Source of the DNA: Ilumatobacteraceae bacterium
GTDB lineage: Bacteria; Actinomycetota; Acidimicrobiia; Acidimicrobiales; Ilumatobacteraceae
NCBI GenBank assembly: GCA_033344875.1
Contig: JAWPMO010000001.1
Coordinates: forward strand, 3,745,595-3,809,594
DNA length: 64,000 nt
Direction: 5' to 3'
Shown: in pieces, positions 1 through 8,337 of the stretch
How the letters are laid out: every line of letters starts with the position of its first letter
How positions within the stretch are numbered: the stretch's first letter is position 1
The notes under the pieces: generated by a model
What the model was told of the DNA's origin: nothing
Seen by the model: the letters and a program-made list of their open reading frames with translations, nothing else
The model's database searches: none
Position numbers and translations under genes: made by a program

Positions 1-1
1 G

Positions 2-196
2 CTGTTCGGATCGATGTTCGCCGGTGCGATGTTCGACGTGTTCAGCGGCGACCGGTCGCCGGTGTCGGAACTCGCTCATGTCGCCGAACTCGTCGGCATG
101 GTGCTGCTGTGGATGGTCGCCGGGTCGCCGGGGTGGCATCGTGTCGAGCGCGCCGTCAACCTCGGTCGCCGGGGAGTCGTTGCGTCCACCAACTGA
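2..196 (+). CDS. C-terminal end of an unknown membrane protein (partial)
   Basis: An open frame enters from the left edge and stops at 196, giving about 64 residues. It contains a hydrophobic stretch (HVAELVGMVLLWMVAG) followed by a short basic tail, which looks like a last membrane helix and cytoplasmic end. The stop lies 41 bases inside the 3' end of the convergent methyltransferase gene, so part of the tail is coded on both strands. The family cannot be recognised from this fragment. It could be a chance frame, although the hydrophobic block argues for a real protein. Confidence 0.45.
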   Translation: MFGSMFAGAMFDVFSGDRSPVSELAHVAELVGMVLLWMVAGSPGWHRVERAVNLGRRGVVASTN

Positions 197-1517
197 CGAG
201 GTGCTCGGCCGCCGTCCCGCCGACGCCGAACGCCTCGCACACGGCGCGGCCGACGGCGACGACCTCGCCGGCGCGGAGTGCGTCGACGGCCGGTTCGAGC
301 GACCCGGCCGGCCAGGGCGTCGCGGCGAGCGACGTCGGCCCGATGCGGACCGCGGTGGTCGACAACCCCGTGCCGGCGCCGTGCTGCCACGCAGCGACGG
401 AGGCGATCGGTGAGGTGAGGACGGCGGCGATCTCCCAGACGTCGTGCCCCTGGGTGGGTGTCACCGTCGTGACCGGCACCCCGGGCAACCACGCACCGTC
501 GGGATCGGCGACGGCCTCGATGATCCGGGTCTGGTTGGCGACGAGCACCTTCGGGACCAGCTTGCGTTCCGCCCAGGCCGGGAACCGACCGGTCAGGCGT
601 CCGAGATCGACGCGCGGATGGTCGAAGTCGCGTTTGGCGAACCTGACCGGGCGGCGCCCCCAGTGGCATTCGCCCGGATCGATCAGCCCGCTCGTGACGA
701 GTGGCGGGCCGTCGGCGTCGTCGCTGACGGCGGGCACCAAGGCGTAGTACTCGTCGCGGAAGTTGGCGTTCAGGTCGGCCCGGTCGCCGAGCGTGCCCGA
801 TGTGGCCGACGCCGCGATGCCGAGCGACGGCACGCCGAGTCGTTCGGTGACGACGCCGGTCCATGCGGCCGGAGGGATCGGTGACGTCGCCGGGCGCTCG
901 AGCCCGATCGCGCACACGTTCACGCTCGCGTCGAAGTGCCGCTGCGACGGCGACCACCACGACCACGCCAGTCGTGCCATCTCGCCGACCTGACGTCGCA
1001 CGGGTTCGGCATCGCGGGCACCGAGGACCGATTGTGGGAGGACCAGACCCACCCGGCCGCCGTCGGGCCGGGCGAGGCGCGTCGCCAACGCGAGGAACTC
1101 GACCGCAGCGTCGGCGTAGGGGCCACCGCCGTGCCGGCTGCGCCCGCCTCGGGTCGTGTCGACCGCCATCTGCGACAGGAACGGAGGGTTCCCGATCACG
1201 ACGTCAGCGGTGAACGACCCCCACTCGTGGGTGAGCGCATCGGCGTGGATCCGGCGGATCCGCTCGTCGGTGATCGCTGCGAGGGCATTCGCATCGATGT
1301 CGCAACCGACCAGTGCCGAGGTGCCGCCGGCGGCGGCGATGCGGTCGCCGATCGCCGTGAGGAACCGGCCGTCGCCGCACGCGGGGTCGACGACCGTGAT
1401 CGGGCGATCGCGAGACGCGGCTACTCCGTCGAGCACGCCGTCGAGGACGATGTCGATCAACTCGGGTGGCGTGTACCAGGCGCCCAACTGCTTGCGAGCA
1501 TCGGTCGGAGCGGGCAT
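156..1517 (-). CDS. Adenine-specific (N6) DNA methyltransferase, Eco57I/TaqI-like, solitary
   Basis: About 453 residues. The N-terminus carries [18 protein letters not shown], typical of gamma-class N6-adenine methyltransferases. The SAM-binding motif [13 protein letters not shown] follows, then the catalytic NPPF motif in [11 protein letters not shown]. The second half is consistent with a target-recognition domain. ATG 1517 is chosen because the family similarity begins right after it, and CAGCAT ends 6 bases upstream. A longer frame to 1649 is open but overlaps the divergent coaA promoter. No restriction endonuclease, specificity subunit or helicase lies beside it, so it appears to be an orphan methylase (epigenetic or leftover defence role); its target site cannot be read from sequence. 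Confidence 0.8.
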   Translation of the reverse strand: MPAPTDARKQLGAWYTPPELIDIVLDGVLDGVAASRDRPITVVDPACGDGRFLTAIGDRIAAAGGTSALVGCDIDANALAAITDERIRRIHADALTHEWGSFTADVVIGNPPFLSQMAVDTTRGGRSRHGGGPYADAAVEFLALATRLARPDGGRVGLVLPQSVLGARDAEPVRRQVGEMARLAWSWWSPSQRHFDASVNVCAIGLERPATSPIPPAAWTGVVTERLGVPSLGIAASATSGTLGDRADLNANFRDEYYALVPAVSDDADGPPLVTSGLIDPGECHWGRRPVRFAKRDFDHPRVDLGRLTGRFPAWAERKLVPKVLVANQTRIIEAVADPDGAWLPGVPVTTVTPTQGHDVWEIAAVLTSPIASVAAWQHGAGTGLSTTAVRIGPTSLAATPWPAGSLEPAVDALRAGEVVAVGRAVCEAFGVGGTAAEHLVSWWTQRLPGDRG

Positions 1518-1568
1518 CCCGACATGCTGACACGGGGCCGGATCGAATGCGGGCACTACGTTGTGGCG

Positions 1569-2486
1569 GTGCCCGATCGGTACCTGACGTTCAGCCGCGA
1601 CGACTGGGCGGTGCTGCGCGCGGCGACGCCCCTCACCCTGCGCCAACACGATCTCGATTCGCTCCAGGGCATCAACGAGCGCATCGACCTCGACGAGGTC
1701 GTCGCGATCTACCTACCGCTGTCCCGGTTGCTGAACCTGTACGTGAGCGCCGTGCAGGACCTGCAGCGGGTGTCGGCGACGTTCCTCGGGTCGATGTCCC
1801 CGCGGGTGCCGTACGTGATCGGCGTCGCCGGTTCGGTGGCGGTCGGCAAGTCGACGTTCGCCCGCATCCTGCAGGCGCTGCTGAGCCGCTGGCCGAATCA
1901 TCCGCAGGTCGACCTGGTCACCACCGACGGCTTCCTGTATCCGAACTCGGTGCTCGCCGAGCGCAACATCATGGACCGCAAGGGGTTCCCCGAGAGCTAC
2001 GACACGCGGTCGCTCCTGGCGTTCCTCCGGGCCGTCAAGAGCGGCGAGGCCGAGGTCGCCGCCCCGGTCTACGACCACGTCGCGTACGACATCCTGCCGG
2101 ACGAGACCGTCGTGGTGCGCCGTCCCGACATCGTCATCGTCGAGGGGCTCAACGTGTTGCAGGTCGACCGTGAGGGTGCCGAGTTCGTCAGCGACTACTT
2201 CGACTTCTCGATCTACGTCGATGCCGACGTGGCCGACATCGAAGACTGGTACGTCCAGCGGTTCTTCGCCCTGCGCGAGTCGGTGTTCCGCGACTCCGGC
2301 AGCTACTTCCGCAACTTCGCCGACCTGACCGACGAGCAGGCCGAGATGACCGCTCGACAGATCTGGGCGGCGATCAACGGACGGAACCTGCGCGAGAACA
2401 TCGCCCCGACCCGCGCTCGGGCGTCACTGATCATCCGGAAGGAACGCGACCACCGGGTGAGCGAGGTCTCGCTCCGGAAACTGTGA
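1569..2486 (+). CDS. coaA: Pantothenate kinase, type I (CoaA)
   Basis: This phosphorylates pantothenate with ATP, the first committed step of coenzyme A synthesis, in the cytoplasm. The 305 residues match bacterial type I kinases from end to end. The P-loop GSVAVGKST lies near residues 88-96, followed by [12 protein letters not shown], the RKGFPESYD segment and VEGLNVLQ, and the protein ends in LRKL as mycobacterial CoaA does. GTG 1569 is preferred: TACGTT at 1557-1562 ends 6 bases before it, the leaderless arrangement used throughout this window, and the length fits the family. An upstream in-frame ATG at 1524 would add 15 residues. It is transcribed away from the methyltransferase. Confidence 0.93.
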   Translation: MPDRYLTFSRDDWAVLRAATPLTLRQHDLDSLQGINERIDLDEVVAIYLPLSRLLNLYVSAVQDLQRVSATFLGSMSPRVPYVIGVAGSVAVGKSTFARILQALLSRWPNHPQVDLVTTDGFLYPNSVLAERNIMDRKGFPESYDTRSLLAFLRAVKSGEAEVAAPVYDHVAYDILPDETVVVRRPDIVIVEGLNVLQVDREGAEFVSDYFDFSIYVDADVADIEDWYVQRFFALRESVFRDSGSYFRNFADLTDEQAEMTARQIWAAINGRNLRENIAPTRARASLIIRKERDHRVSEVSLRKL

Positions 2487-2493
2487 CCGGGCG

Positions 2494-2598
2494 TCAGCGT
2501 CGTCCGGCGAGGTGGACCCACTCGCGGACCGGGCGATCGGGAGCGTCGCGGACGTCGGCGGCGTCGAACCCGGCGGTGTCGTCGGGCTCGGCCGTCAC
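2494..2598 (-). CDS. Possible 34-residue protein coupled to the HAD hydrolase gene
   Basis: The HAD gene stops with TGA inside the tetramer GTGA, and the overlapping GTG opens a 34-codon frame ending at 2494. The frame has strongly GC-ending codons like real genes here and encodes an acidic peptide ending REWVHLAGRR. No family is recognised. The alternatives are a C-terminal extension of the HAD protein separated by a frameshift, or a chance frame. The stop-start overlap is what makes translation plausible. Confidence 0.3.
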   Translation of the reverse strand: MTAEPDDTAGFDAADVRDAPDRPVREWVHLAGRR

Positions 2599-3293
2599 GC
2601 CGACAACCACGACGGGAGATCGCGGATCGATGCCAGTTCGTCGAAACCACCGTCGTGATGTCGGACGACCTCGTGCTCCCAGGTCACGTGATACGGGATG
2701 TGGACGCCCTGCGCACCGATCTCGAGCAGCGGGAGCACGTCGGATCGCACCGAGTTGCCGACGAACAGGAACGTCGTCGGGTCGACATCCCACTCGCCGA
2801 GCACGCGGCGATACGTGGCCGGGTCCTTCTCCAGCACGACCGACAGGTGTTCGAAGTGGTGCTCGATGCCCGAGGTCGTGATCTTGCGGGTCTGGTGGAC
2901 GAGATCGCCCTTCGTGATCAGGACCAACCGATGGGTGCGACCGACCGCAGCGAGTGTCTCGGGGACGCCGTCGAGCAGCTCGACCGGTTGCATCAGCATG
3001 TCGTGGGCGTGGTCGACCAGCCGACCGATCACCGCCGACGGCACCCGTCCCGATGTCGCCGTGACCGCGGCCTGGACCATCGACAGGGCGAACGCCTTGA
3101 CGCCGTAGCCGGACACCGAGACGTTGTCGCGTTCGATCGCGTGGAGGGCATCGGTGACGTCGACGCCGTCGGGCGCGTGCGGGGCGACGAGTTCGATGAA
3201 CATCTCCTCGGCCTCGCGGAACGTCTCCTCGCTCCGCCAGAGCGTGTCGTCGGCATCGAACCCCACGACCTCGAAGGCCTCCCCGCGTGTCAT
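2595..3293 (-). CDS. HAD-superfamily hydrolase
   Basis: The 232 residues hold the HAD motifs in order. Motif I is DADDTLW at residues 13-19 (Asp13 nucleophile, Asp15 acid/base). Motif II is LVLITKGD in mid-protein, and the metal-binding motif is FVGNSVRSDVLPLLE near residue 180. A helical cap separates motifs I and II. This is a cytoplasmic phosphatase or haloacid-dehalogenase-type enzyme; the substrate cannot be predicted. It starts 10 bases after the stop of the HTH gene on the same strand, so the two probably share a transcript with the genes upstream. Confidence 0.85.
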   Translation of the reverse strand: MTRGEAFEVVGFDADDTLWRSEETFREAEEMFIELVAPHAPDGVDVTDALHAIERDNVSVSGYGVKAFALSMVQAAVTATSGRVPSAVIGRLVDHAHDMLMQPVELLDGVPETLAAVGRTHRLVLITKGDLVHQTRKITTSGIEHHFEHLSVVLEKDPATYRRVLGEWDVDPTTFLFVGNSVRSDVLPLLEIGAQGVHIPYHVTWEHEVVRHHDGGFDELASIRDLPSWLSA

Positions 3294-3303
3294 GTCGAAC
3301 CGA

Positions 3304-3663
3304 TCAGCGGTGGATCGCGTTGAGGTAGTTGTAAATCGTGATGCGGCTCACGCCCATCGCGTCGGCGACGTCTTCGACCGCGCGGCGGAGGATGAAGGCG
3401 CCCCGTTCGTCGAGCAGACGGACGGCGCGCTGCTTGTCTTCGCGCGACAGTGCCGGCAGCGGCCCGCCCAGTTCGGCCTCGACGGTGTCGATCAGCCGGT
3501 CGAGCGCACCGTGCAGCGGGGGCATCCTGACCGCTCCGATGAGTTCGCCTTCCCAGTTGAGCGGGACGTCGGCCGGTTCTCGCTGGTCGGCCGGCACGAT
3601 CGTCGCGCCGACGGCGTCGACGACCGGCTTGATCGCCCGCACGACCGGGTGCATCTCGCTCAT
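3304..3663 (-). CDS. YheO/DauR-type helix-turn-helix protein, shortened
   Basis: The 119 residues end in a helix-turn-helix of the YheO/DauR type. The segment from about LSREDKQRAVRLLDERGAF to SRITIYNYLNAI matches the C-terminal DNA-binding region of that family. Full members carry a large PAS-like sensor domain in front; here only about 65 residues precede the HTH (HPVVRAIKPVVDAVGATIVP ...), so the sensor is mostly missing or diverged. The start codon overlaps the stop of the small gene 3660-3890 (ATGA), which indicates translational coupling. It may regulate its own operon, but no operator is evident. Confidence 0.7.
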   Translation of the reverse strand: MSEMHPVVRAIKPVVDAVGATIVPADQREPADVPLNWEGELIGAVRMPPLHGALDRLIDTVEAELGGPLPALSREDKQRAVRLLDERGAFILRRAVEDVADAMGVSRITIYNYLNAIHR

Positions 3664-3890
3664 CCCGCCGCCACGTCGACGTTGATATGGGTGGCGCCGT
3701 GCTGCAGCGCGATCCCGACGACGGTCGCGACGACCTCGCCGGCTCGGTCGTCCTCGACGACGCAGGCCGACCCGAACGGGCCGACCTCGATGTCGAGGCC
3801 CGTCGCCCGGAGGGCCGCGGCGGGTGCGGTCACGTGCTCGCCGGGCTCGCCTTCGTTGAAGGGTTCGATCGTGAACTCAACCCGCTGCAC
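3660..3890 (-). CDS. Small thiamine-binding-like protein (MTH1187/YkoF type)
   Basis: The 76-residue protein has the beta-alpha-beta pattern of the thiamine-binding-protein family (MTH1187/YkoF/DUF77): VEFTIEPF at the start, a 'GLDIEVGPFGSACVVEDD' middle and a closing beta strand THINVDVAAG. Members of that family bind thiamine or its precursors and form tetramers. Assignment rests on pattern resemblance only. It is the first gene of a tight minus-strand group, overlapping the following HTH gene by 4 bases. That coupling makes the HTH protein a candidate regulator responding to the same ligand, though this is inference. Confidence 0.55.
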   Translation of the reverse strand: MQRVEFTIEPFNEGEPGEHVTAPAAALRATGLDIEVGPFGSACVVEDDRAGEVVATVVGIALQHGATHINVDVAAG

Positions 3891-3946
3891 GGTGTCAGGT
3901 TACGTGACGGAGCCGACGGCGTGCGCCAGGAAGCCGACGACGTTGG

Positions 3947-4471
3947 TCAGCCCGGGCCGAACCCGGCGATCATCGGCAGCAGCATGGCCTCGCAGGCGGG
4001 CAGGAACGGCACGGTCGCCATCAGCGCCCGGAGTTCGTCGCTGGTCACGAAACGAACCTCGGCGACCTCGCCGTCGGCGAACTCGAACGGGCCGTCGGAG
4101 ACAGCGAGGAACACCTGAGCGAGCTCGCTCGACCGGTCGTCGTCGAAGCGGCCGTGGCCGATCGGCATCAGCTCGACGTCGTGGACGCCGAGTTCCTCGG
4201 CGAGTTCCCGGGCCGCTGCCACGTCGTCGGGCTCGCCGACACCGACGACACCCCCGGCCCCGATGTCCCACCACCCCGGGTGGAGATCCTTCGTGTCGGC
4301 GCGTCGTTGCACGAGCAGCCGTCCATCGGTGGAGACGACGACGATCGCGACCGATCGGTGGAGCAGGTTCTCGCGGCGCATTCGGGCACGGCTGACGATG
4401 CCGAGCACGCGCCCGTCGTCGTCGATCCACTCGACGGGTTCGGCCCCCGGGCCCGCTGCGCACGCGTCCAC
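3947..4471 (-). CDS. Nudix hydrolase
   Basis: A 174-residue protein with a complete Nudix box at residues 74-96 (G-x5-E-x7-RELAEELGV), whose glutamates bind the metal. The N-terminus (EWIDDDGRVLGIVSRARMRR) and LLHRSVAIVVVSTDGRLLVQRR resemble the YfcD/isopentenyl-diphosphate-isomerase-like subgroup. Substrates of that subgroup are uncertain. The GTG start at 4471 is only 22 bases from the divergent amidohydrolase start. GGCCTA on the top strand (4478-4483, read TAGGCC) ends 6 bases before it and overlaps the other gene's -10 hexamer. The two genes may therefore be expressed from a shared promoter region without leaders. Confidence 0.85.
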   Translation of the reverse strand: MDACAAGPGAEPVEWIDDDGRVLGIVSRARMRRENLLHRSVAIVVVSTDGRLLVQRRADTKDLHPGWWDIGAGGVVGVGEPDDVAAARELAEELGVHDVELMPIGHGRFDDDRSSELAQVFLAVSDGPFEFADGEVAEVRFVTSDELRALMATVPFLPACEAMLLPMIAGFGPG

Positions 4472-4493
4472 GGGAAGGGCCTACCATGCGGCG

Positions 4494-5714
4494 ATGACGC
4501 TGGACACGCTCCGAGACGAAGCCGTGGAGTTGCAGCGCGACACCGTGGCGCTGCGGCGGGCACTCCACGAGCGACCGGAGGTCGGCAACGATCTGCCGCT
4601 CACCCGTGAGCGCGTGCTCGAATCGCTCGACGGCCTGCCGCTCGACCTGACGCTGCACGAGACGACGTCGGGTGTCTCCGCACTGCTGACCGGTGGGCGG
4701 CCTGGGCCGACCGTGCTGCTGCGCGGCGACATGGATGCGCTGCCGCTGCACGAGGACACCGGGCTCGACTTCAGTTCTCGCGTCGACGGCCGGATGCACG
4801 CCTGCGGACATGACACCCACACGGCGATGCTCTCGTCGGCGGCCAAGCTGCTCGCAGCGCACCGGGACGAGATCCCCGGTCGGGTGCTCTTCATGTTCCA
4901 ACCGGGCGAAGAGGGGCACCACGGCGCCAAGTACATGCTCGACGAGGGGCTGCTCGACGTGCCGCCGCTCGATGACGGCACCGAGTCACCGGTCACTGGC
5001 GCATTCGCCCTCCACATCACGTCGACGATGCCGACCGGTCTCGTCGCCACCAAGGGTGGCCCGATCCTCGCGTCGGCCGACGAGTTCACGATCCGCGTGC
5101 ACGGAGCGGGTGGTCACGCCAGCGCGCCGTCCCAGGCGATCGATCCGGTTCCGATCGCGTGCGAGATCGTGATCGCCCTCCAGACGATGATCACGCGCCG
5201 GATCGACACCTTCGACCCGGCGGTCGTGACCGTCGGCCAGATCCACGCCGGGACCACCACCAACATCATCCCGGCCGTCGCCGAGATCAATGGCACGATC
5301 CGTACGTTCAGCGAGCAGACCCGGGCCCGCGTGCACGACCACCTTCGTCGGGTCGCCGAGAAGATCGCCGAAGCGCACGGCGCCACCGCGGAACCGGAGG
5401 TCGTGCTCGGCTACCCGGTCACCTCGAACCAGCACGAGTTCGCATCGTTCACGCTCGACGCGGCTCGGGCGTCGATCGGACACGAGCGGGTGATCGAACT
5501 GCCGAACCCGATCATGGCGGCGGAGGACTTCTCGTACGTGCTCGATCGGATCCCGGGGGCGATGATGTTCCTCGGCGGGACGGCGCACGACCGGGATCCC
5601 GCCACGGCGCCGGCGAATCACTCCAACCTGGTGACCTTCGACGAAGACGCCATGACGACCGGTGTGGAGATGTACGCCCAGATGGCGCTCCGCCACCTGG
5701 GCGTCAACGACTGA
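4494..5714 (+). CDS. M20D-family amidohydrolase (hippurate / IAA-amino-acid hydrolase type)
   Basis: A cytoplasmic metalloenzyme that probably cleaves N-acyl-amino acids; 406 residues, usual for the family. It shows LLRGDMDALP (75-84), the metal ligands in MHACGHDTHTAM (Cys104, His106), the catalytic glutamate pair in PGEEG (137-141), a dimerisation-domain motif GGHASAPSQAIDP, and the terminal ligand His in APANHSNLVTF. The exact substrate cannot be told from sequence. TACCAT at 4482-4487 ends 6 bases before the ATG and there is no Shine-Dalgarno, so the mRNA is probably leaderless. The last 11 bases overlap the convergent neighbour. Confidence 0.9.
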   Translation: MTLDTLRDEAVELQRDTVALRRALHERPEVGNDLPLTRERVLESLDGLPLDLTLHETTSGVSALLTGGRPGPTVLLRGDMDALPLHEDTGLDFSSRVDGRMHACGHDTHTAMLSSAAKLLAAHRDEIPGRVLFMFQPGEEGHHGAKYMLDEGLLDVPPLDDGTESPVTGAFALHITSTMPTGLVATKGGPILASADEFTIRVHGAGGHASAPSQAIDPVPIACEIVIALQTMITRRIDTFDPAVVTVGQIHAGTTTNIIPAVAEINGTIRTFSEQTRARVHDHLRRVAEKIAEAHGATAEPEVVLGYPVTSNQHEFASFTLDAARASIGHERVIELPNPIMAAEDFSYVLDRIPGAMMFLGGTAHDRDPATAPANHSNLVTFDEDAMTTGVEMYAQMALRHLGVND

Positions 5715-6318
5715 GCGCGGCGTACGTCGACGCCGCGGCGGCGAGGCCGTCGATCAGCGCCTCGGTGTGCGGGGTCAGGCCACCCTCCCAGTCCCACCAC
5801 AGCGGGCTGGATCCACGCACACGCGGCGGGAGTTCGATCTGCACGCCCTGCTCGACCGGGAGATTCACGGGGTTGCGGTCGTGCACGCCGCGCAGCTCCT
5901 TGGGGATCGCGTCGAGGTCGTCGATCACGTCGTAGGCCGGCAACGCCCGCCGGAGGTGGCCCGCGACGTGCCCGGCGAGACGACGGTTCTGTCCGCCGAG
6001 CAGCAGCGACGTCATCAGCGCCGGTCGACCGAACCCGTGGACGGTCACGACGATGTCGACGTGGCCGATGAACTCGGTGAGGCGCGCCGAGTCGGCCGGA
6101 GCGACCCGGGTCGACGGCAGATGCAGCTCCCAGTGCGGCGGGTGGAGCACCCCGTAGTAGCTGGCGCCGCTCCGCTCGGCGGCGGCGCGAGCGATGACGT
6201 CGGTCGTCTCCTCGAGACCGCCGCCGTGGTAGGCCATGAACCCGAACGAGCCCCGCAGTTCGAGCTCCTCCCGCACGCCGTCGAGCGCGAGGAGCTCCGC
6301 GAACGTGGGCGTTGCCAT
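5704..6318 (-). CDS. Poly-gamma-glutamate hydrolase-like protein (DUF867 type)
   Basis: 204 residues. The motif FMAYHGGGLEETTDVIARAAAE near residues 27-49 matches the zinc-binding start of phage/Bacillus gamma-PGA hydrolases (HGG then E). Further matches are SYYGVLHPPHWELHLPS and a DIVVTVHGF segment carrying a later histidine. The family hydrolyses gamma-linked peptide bonds. No signal peptide is seen, so a cytoplasmic role is likely and the true substrate is uncertain. The start at 6318 is preferred over a longer frame to 6354: CACGAT lies 6 bases upstream (6325-6330 on the opposite strand), and the extra residues are not family-like. Confidence 0.75.
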   Translation of the reverse strand: MATPTFAELLALDGVREELELRGSFGFMAYHGGGLEETTDVIARAAAERSGASYYGVLHPPHWELHLPSTRVAPADSARLTEFIGHVDIVVTVHGFGRPALMTSLLLGGQNRRLAGHVAGHLRRALPAYDVIDDLDAIPKELRGVHDRNPVNLPVEQGVQIELPPRVRGSSPLWWDWEGGLTPHTEALIDGLAAAASTYAALSR

Positions 6319-6398
6319 GTCGCCATCGTGCCACGGGACCCGTGCGAACCGCACCGGGGCGGTCCAACCCCATCGGTGCTGCCGTTAGAGTCGGCCCG

Positions 6399-7052
6399 AT
6401 GCTGGTGTGGATGGATCTGGAGATGACCGGGCTCGATCACACGTCCGACGTGATCGTCGAAATCGCGACCCTGGTCACCGACGACGACCTCGATGTCGTC
6501 GCTGAGGGTCCCGACCTGGTGGTTCATCAACCCGACGACGTGCTCGCCCGGATGGATCCGTTCGTCGTCGACATGCATACGAAGTCGGGGCTGCTCGACC
6601 AGATCAGGGCGTCGACGATCACGCTCGAAGCGGCGGGCGCGGCGACGCTCGCCTTCATCCGGGAACACGCACCGGTCGCCCGAACGGTGCCCCTGTGCGG
6701 CAACTCGATCGGCACCGACCGTCGATTCCTCGCCGCGTACCTGCCCGAGATCGAGGAGCACCTCCACTACCGGTCGGTCGACGTGTCGAGCCTCAAAGAA
6801 CTCGTGAGGCGCTGGCATCCCGACGTGCTCACCCAGCGCGGCTGGAAGCAGGGGGCCCATCGGGCGCTCGACGACATCCGAGAGAGCGTGTCCGAGCTCC
6901 AGCTGTACCGCACGCTGGTGTTCTGCGAACCCGACGAGGTCGCACGGCGGCTCGCCGTGATGCAGGCGGCGCAGGCCGCCGAGGCCGGGGCCGATACCGA
7001 GACCGCCGAGCCCGGGGCCGACGCCGCACCGCTCGAGTCCTCCTCCGAGTAG
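6399..7052 (+). CDS. orn: Oligoribonuclease (Orn)
   Basis: A 3'-5' exoribonuclease that degrades 2-5 nucleotide RNAs, including pGpG in organisms with cyclic-di-GMP. The DEDDh motifs are intact: WMDLEMTGL at the N-terminus (Asp6, Glu8), LCGNSIGTDRRFL in the middle and HRALDDIRESVSELQLYR near the end. The core is about 180 residues. A 30-residue acidic, Ala/Glu-rich tail (AAEAGADTETAEPGADAAP...) extends beyond the usual end. TAGAGT at 6386-6391 ends 7 bases before ATG 6399, with no Shine-Dalgarno, so the mRNA is probably leaderless. Confidence 0.93.
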   Translation: MLVWMDLEMTGLDHTSDVIVEIATLVTDDDLDVVAEGPDLVVHQPDDVLARMDPFVVDMHTKSGLLDQIRASTITLEAAGAATLAFIREHAPVARTVPLCGNSIGTDRRFLAAYLPEIEEHLHYRSVDVSSLKELVRRWHPDVLTQRGWKQGAHRALDDIRESVSELQLYRTLVFCEPDEVARRLAVMQAAQAAEAGADTETAEPGADAAPLESSSE

Positions 7053-7132
7053 CGAGGGCCCGATCCGACTCCCGACGTCGCCGACCTCGATCGAGTTCGC
7101 CACGGCGACCGGTGAGGCGGCACACTGGCGCC

Positions 7133-8107
7133 ATGCGCGCAGTCGTGATCGAGGAGTACGGCGGACCCGAGGTGCTGCAGGTGACCGAGGTCCCCGACCC
7201 GGTACCCGGCCCCGACGAGATCCTGGTGCGGGTCGCCCACACGGCGATCAACCGGGCCGACACGCTCCAGCGCTCCGGTGGCTACCCCGACCCGCAACGG
7301 CGCTCCCACGAGATCCCCGGGCTCGAGTACGCCGGGACGGTCGAGGCCGTCGGCGACCGGGTCCGGCTCTGGGCGGTCGGCGACCGGGTCATGGGTATCG
7401 AGGCCGGGGCGTGTTACGCCGAACTGGTCACCACCCACGAGCGTCAGGCCTTGCCGATCCCCGACGGCATCGATCTGGCCGACGCCGCCGCGATCCCCGA
7501 GGTGTTCCTCACGGCGTGGGACGCACTCGTCGTCCAGGGCGGGTTGGCGACCGGCCGCTGGGCGCTGGTGCACGCCGGCGCGTCAGGTGTCGGCACGGCC
7601 GCGATCCAGATCGCCTCGGCGATCGGCGCGCGGATCGCGGTCACGTGCTCGGCCGGCAAGATGGACGCCTGTCGTGAGCTCGGCGCCGACCTCGTGCTCG
7701 AACGATCGCCGGCCGACTGGTCGTCGGTCCTCCGGGCGGAGCTCCCGGGTGGCGTCGACACGATCCTCGACGTGGTCGGTGGTGCCGAGGTCGACCGCAA
7801 CCTGAGCGTGATCGCTCCGCAGGGCACGATCGTCCAGGTCGGTCTGATGGGCGGCGCCAAGACCGACGTCAACGTGGGCCTCCTGCTCGTGAAGCGGGTG
7901 CACTGGATCGGCACGACGCTCCGGGCCCGCCCGATCGAGCAGAAGGCGGCGCTCTCGCAGCGGTTCATCGCCGAGATGCTCCCTCGGTTCACCGACGGTT
8001 CGCTGCGTCCCGTGATCGACTCCCGGTTCTCGCTCGACGACATCGCCGACGCGCATCGCCACATGGAGGCCGACGCGAACGTCGGCAAGATCCTGATCGA
8101 CGTCTGA
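7133..8107 (+). CDS. NAD(P)H quinone oxidoreductase, zinc-independent MDR family (PIG3-like)
   Basis: 324 residues, the length of medium-chain quinone oxidoreductases. It opens with MRAVVIEEYGGPEVLQ, then NRADTLQRSGGYP and IPGLEYAGTVEAVG. The nucleotide-binding region is VHAGASGVGTAAIQIA, and the protein ends ADANVGKILIDV. No structural zinc cysteines are present, as expected for the quinone reductase branch. The PIG3/TP53I3 subgroup fits best. CACACT at 7121-7126 ends 6 bases before the start. It is probably monocistronic; the 230 bases after it belong to the whiB leader. Confidence 0.9.
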   Translation: MRAVVIEEYGGPEVLQVTEVPDPVPGPDEILVRVAHTAINRADTLQRSGGYPDPQRRSHEIPGLEYAGTVEAVGDRVRLWAVGDRVMGIEAGACYAELVTTHERQALPIPDGIDLADAAAIPEVFLTAWDALVVQGGLATGRWALVHAGASGVGTAAIQIASAIGARIAVTCSAGKMDACRELGADLVLERSPADWSSVLRAELPGGVDTILDVVGGAEVDRNLSVIAPQGTIVQVGLMGGAKTDVNVGLLLVKRVHWIGTTLRARPIEQKAALSQRFIAEMLPRFTDGSLRPVIDSRFSLDDIADAHRHMEADANVGKILIDV

Positions 8108-8337
8108 CCTTCCGGTACGCCGCGAAATCCGCGCGGAAAAGCGCGAGGTGTGCGTCGGATCCCGCTCTGGACCGGTGTGACAACAGCACCGCTCCCACCG
8201 CCGACCACCCCACCCCGAACGCCCTCCGCGGCCGTTCGGAAGAAAATCTCGCAGGACGCGTATCAGACAACAGTGTTCTCGTCTCTGTGTGTTCGACCCG
8301 AGCGGCAACGGTCCGCTCAGCAACACCGGAGGCAACC

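Noticed and set aside
936-1568. An in-frame upstream extension of coaA to 936
   Set aside because: It runs through the methyltransferase gene on the other strand and does not resemble pantothenate kinases.
2494-3293. The HAD gene as frameshifted, with the 34-codon ORF as its true end
   Set aside because: The HAD protein already has all motifs and a normal length, so a frameshift is unnecessary. The ORF is kept only as a low-confidence separate gene.
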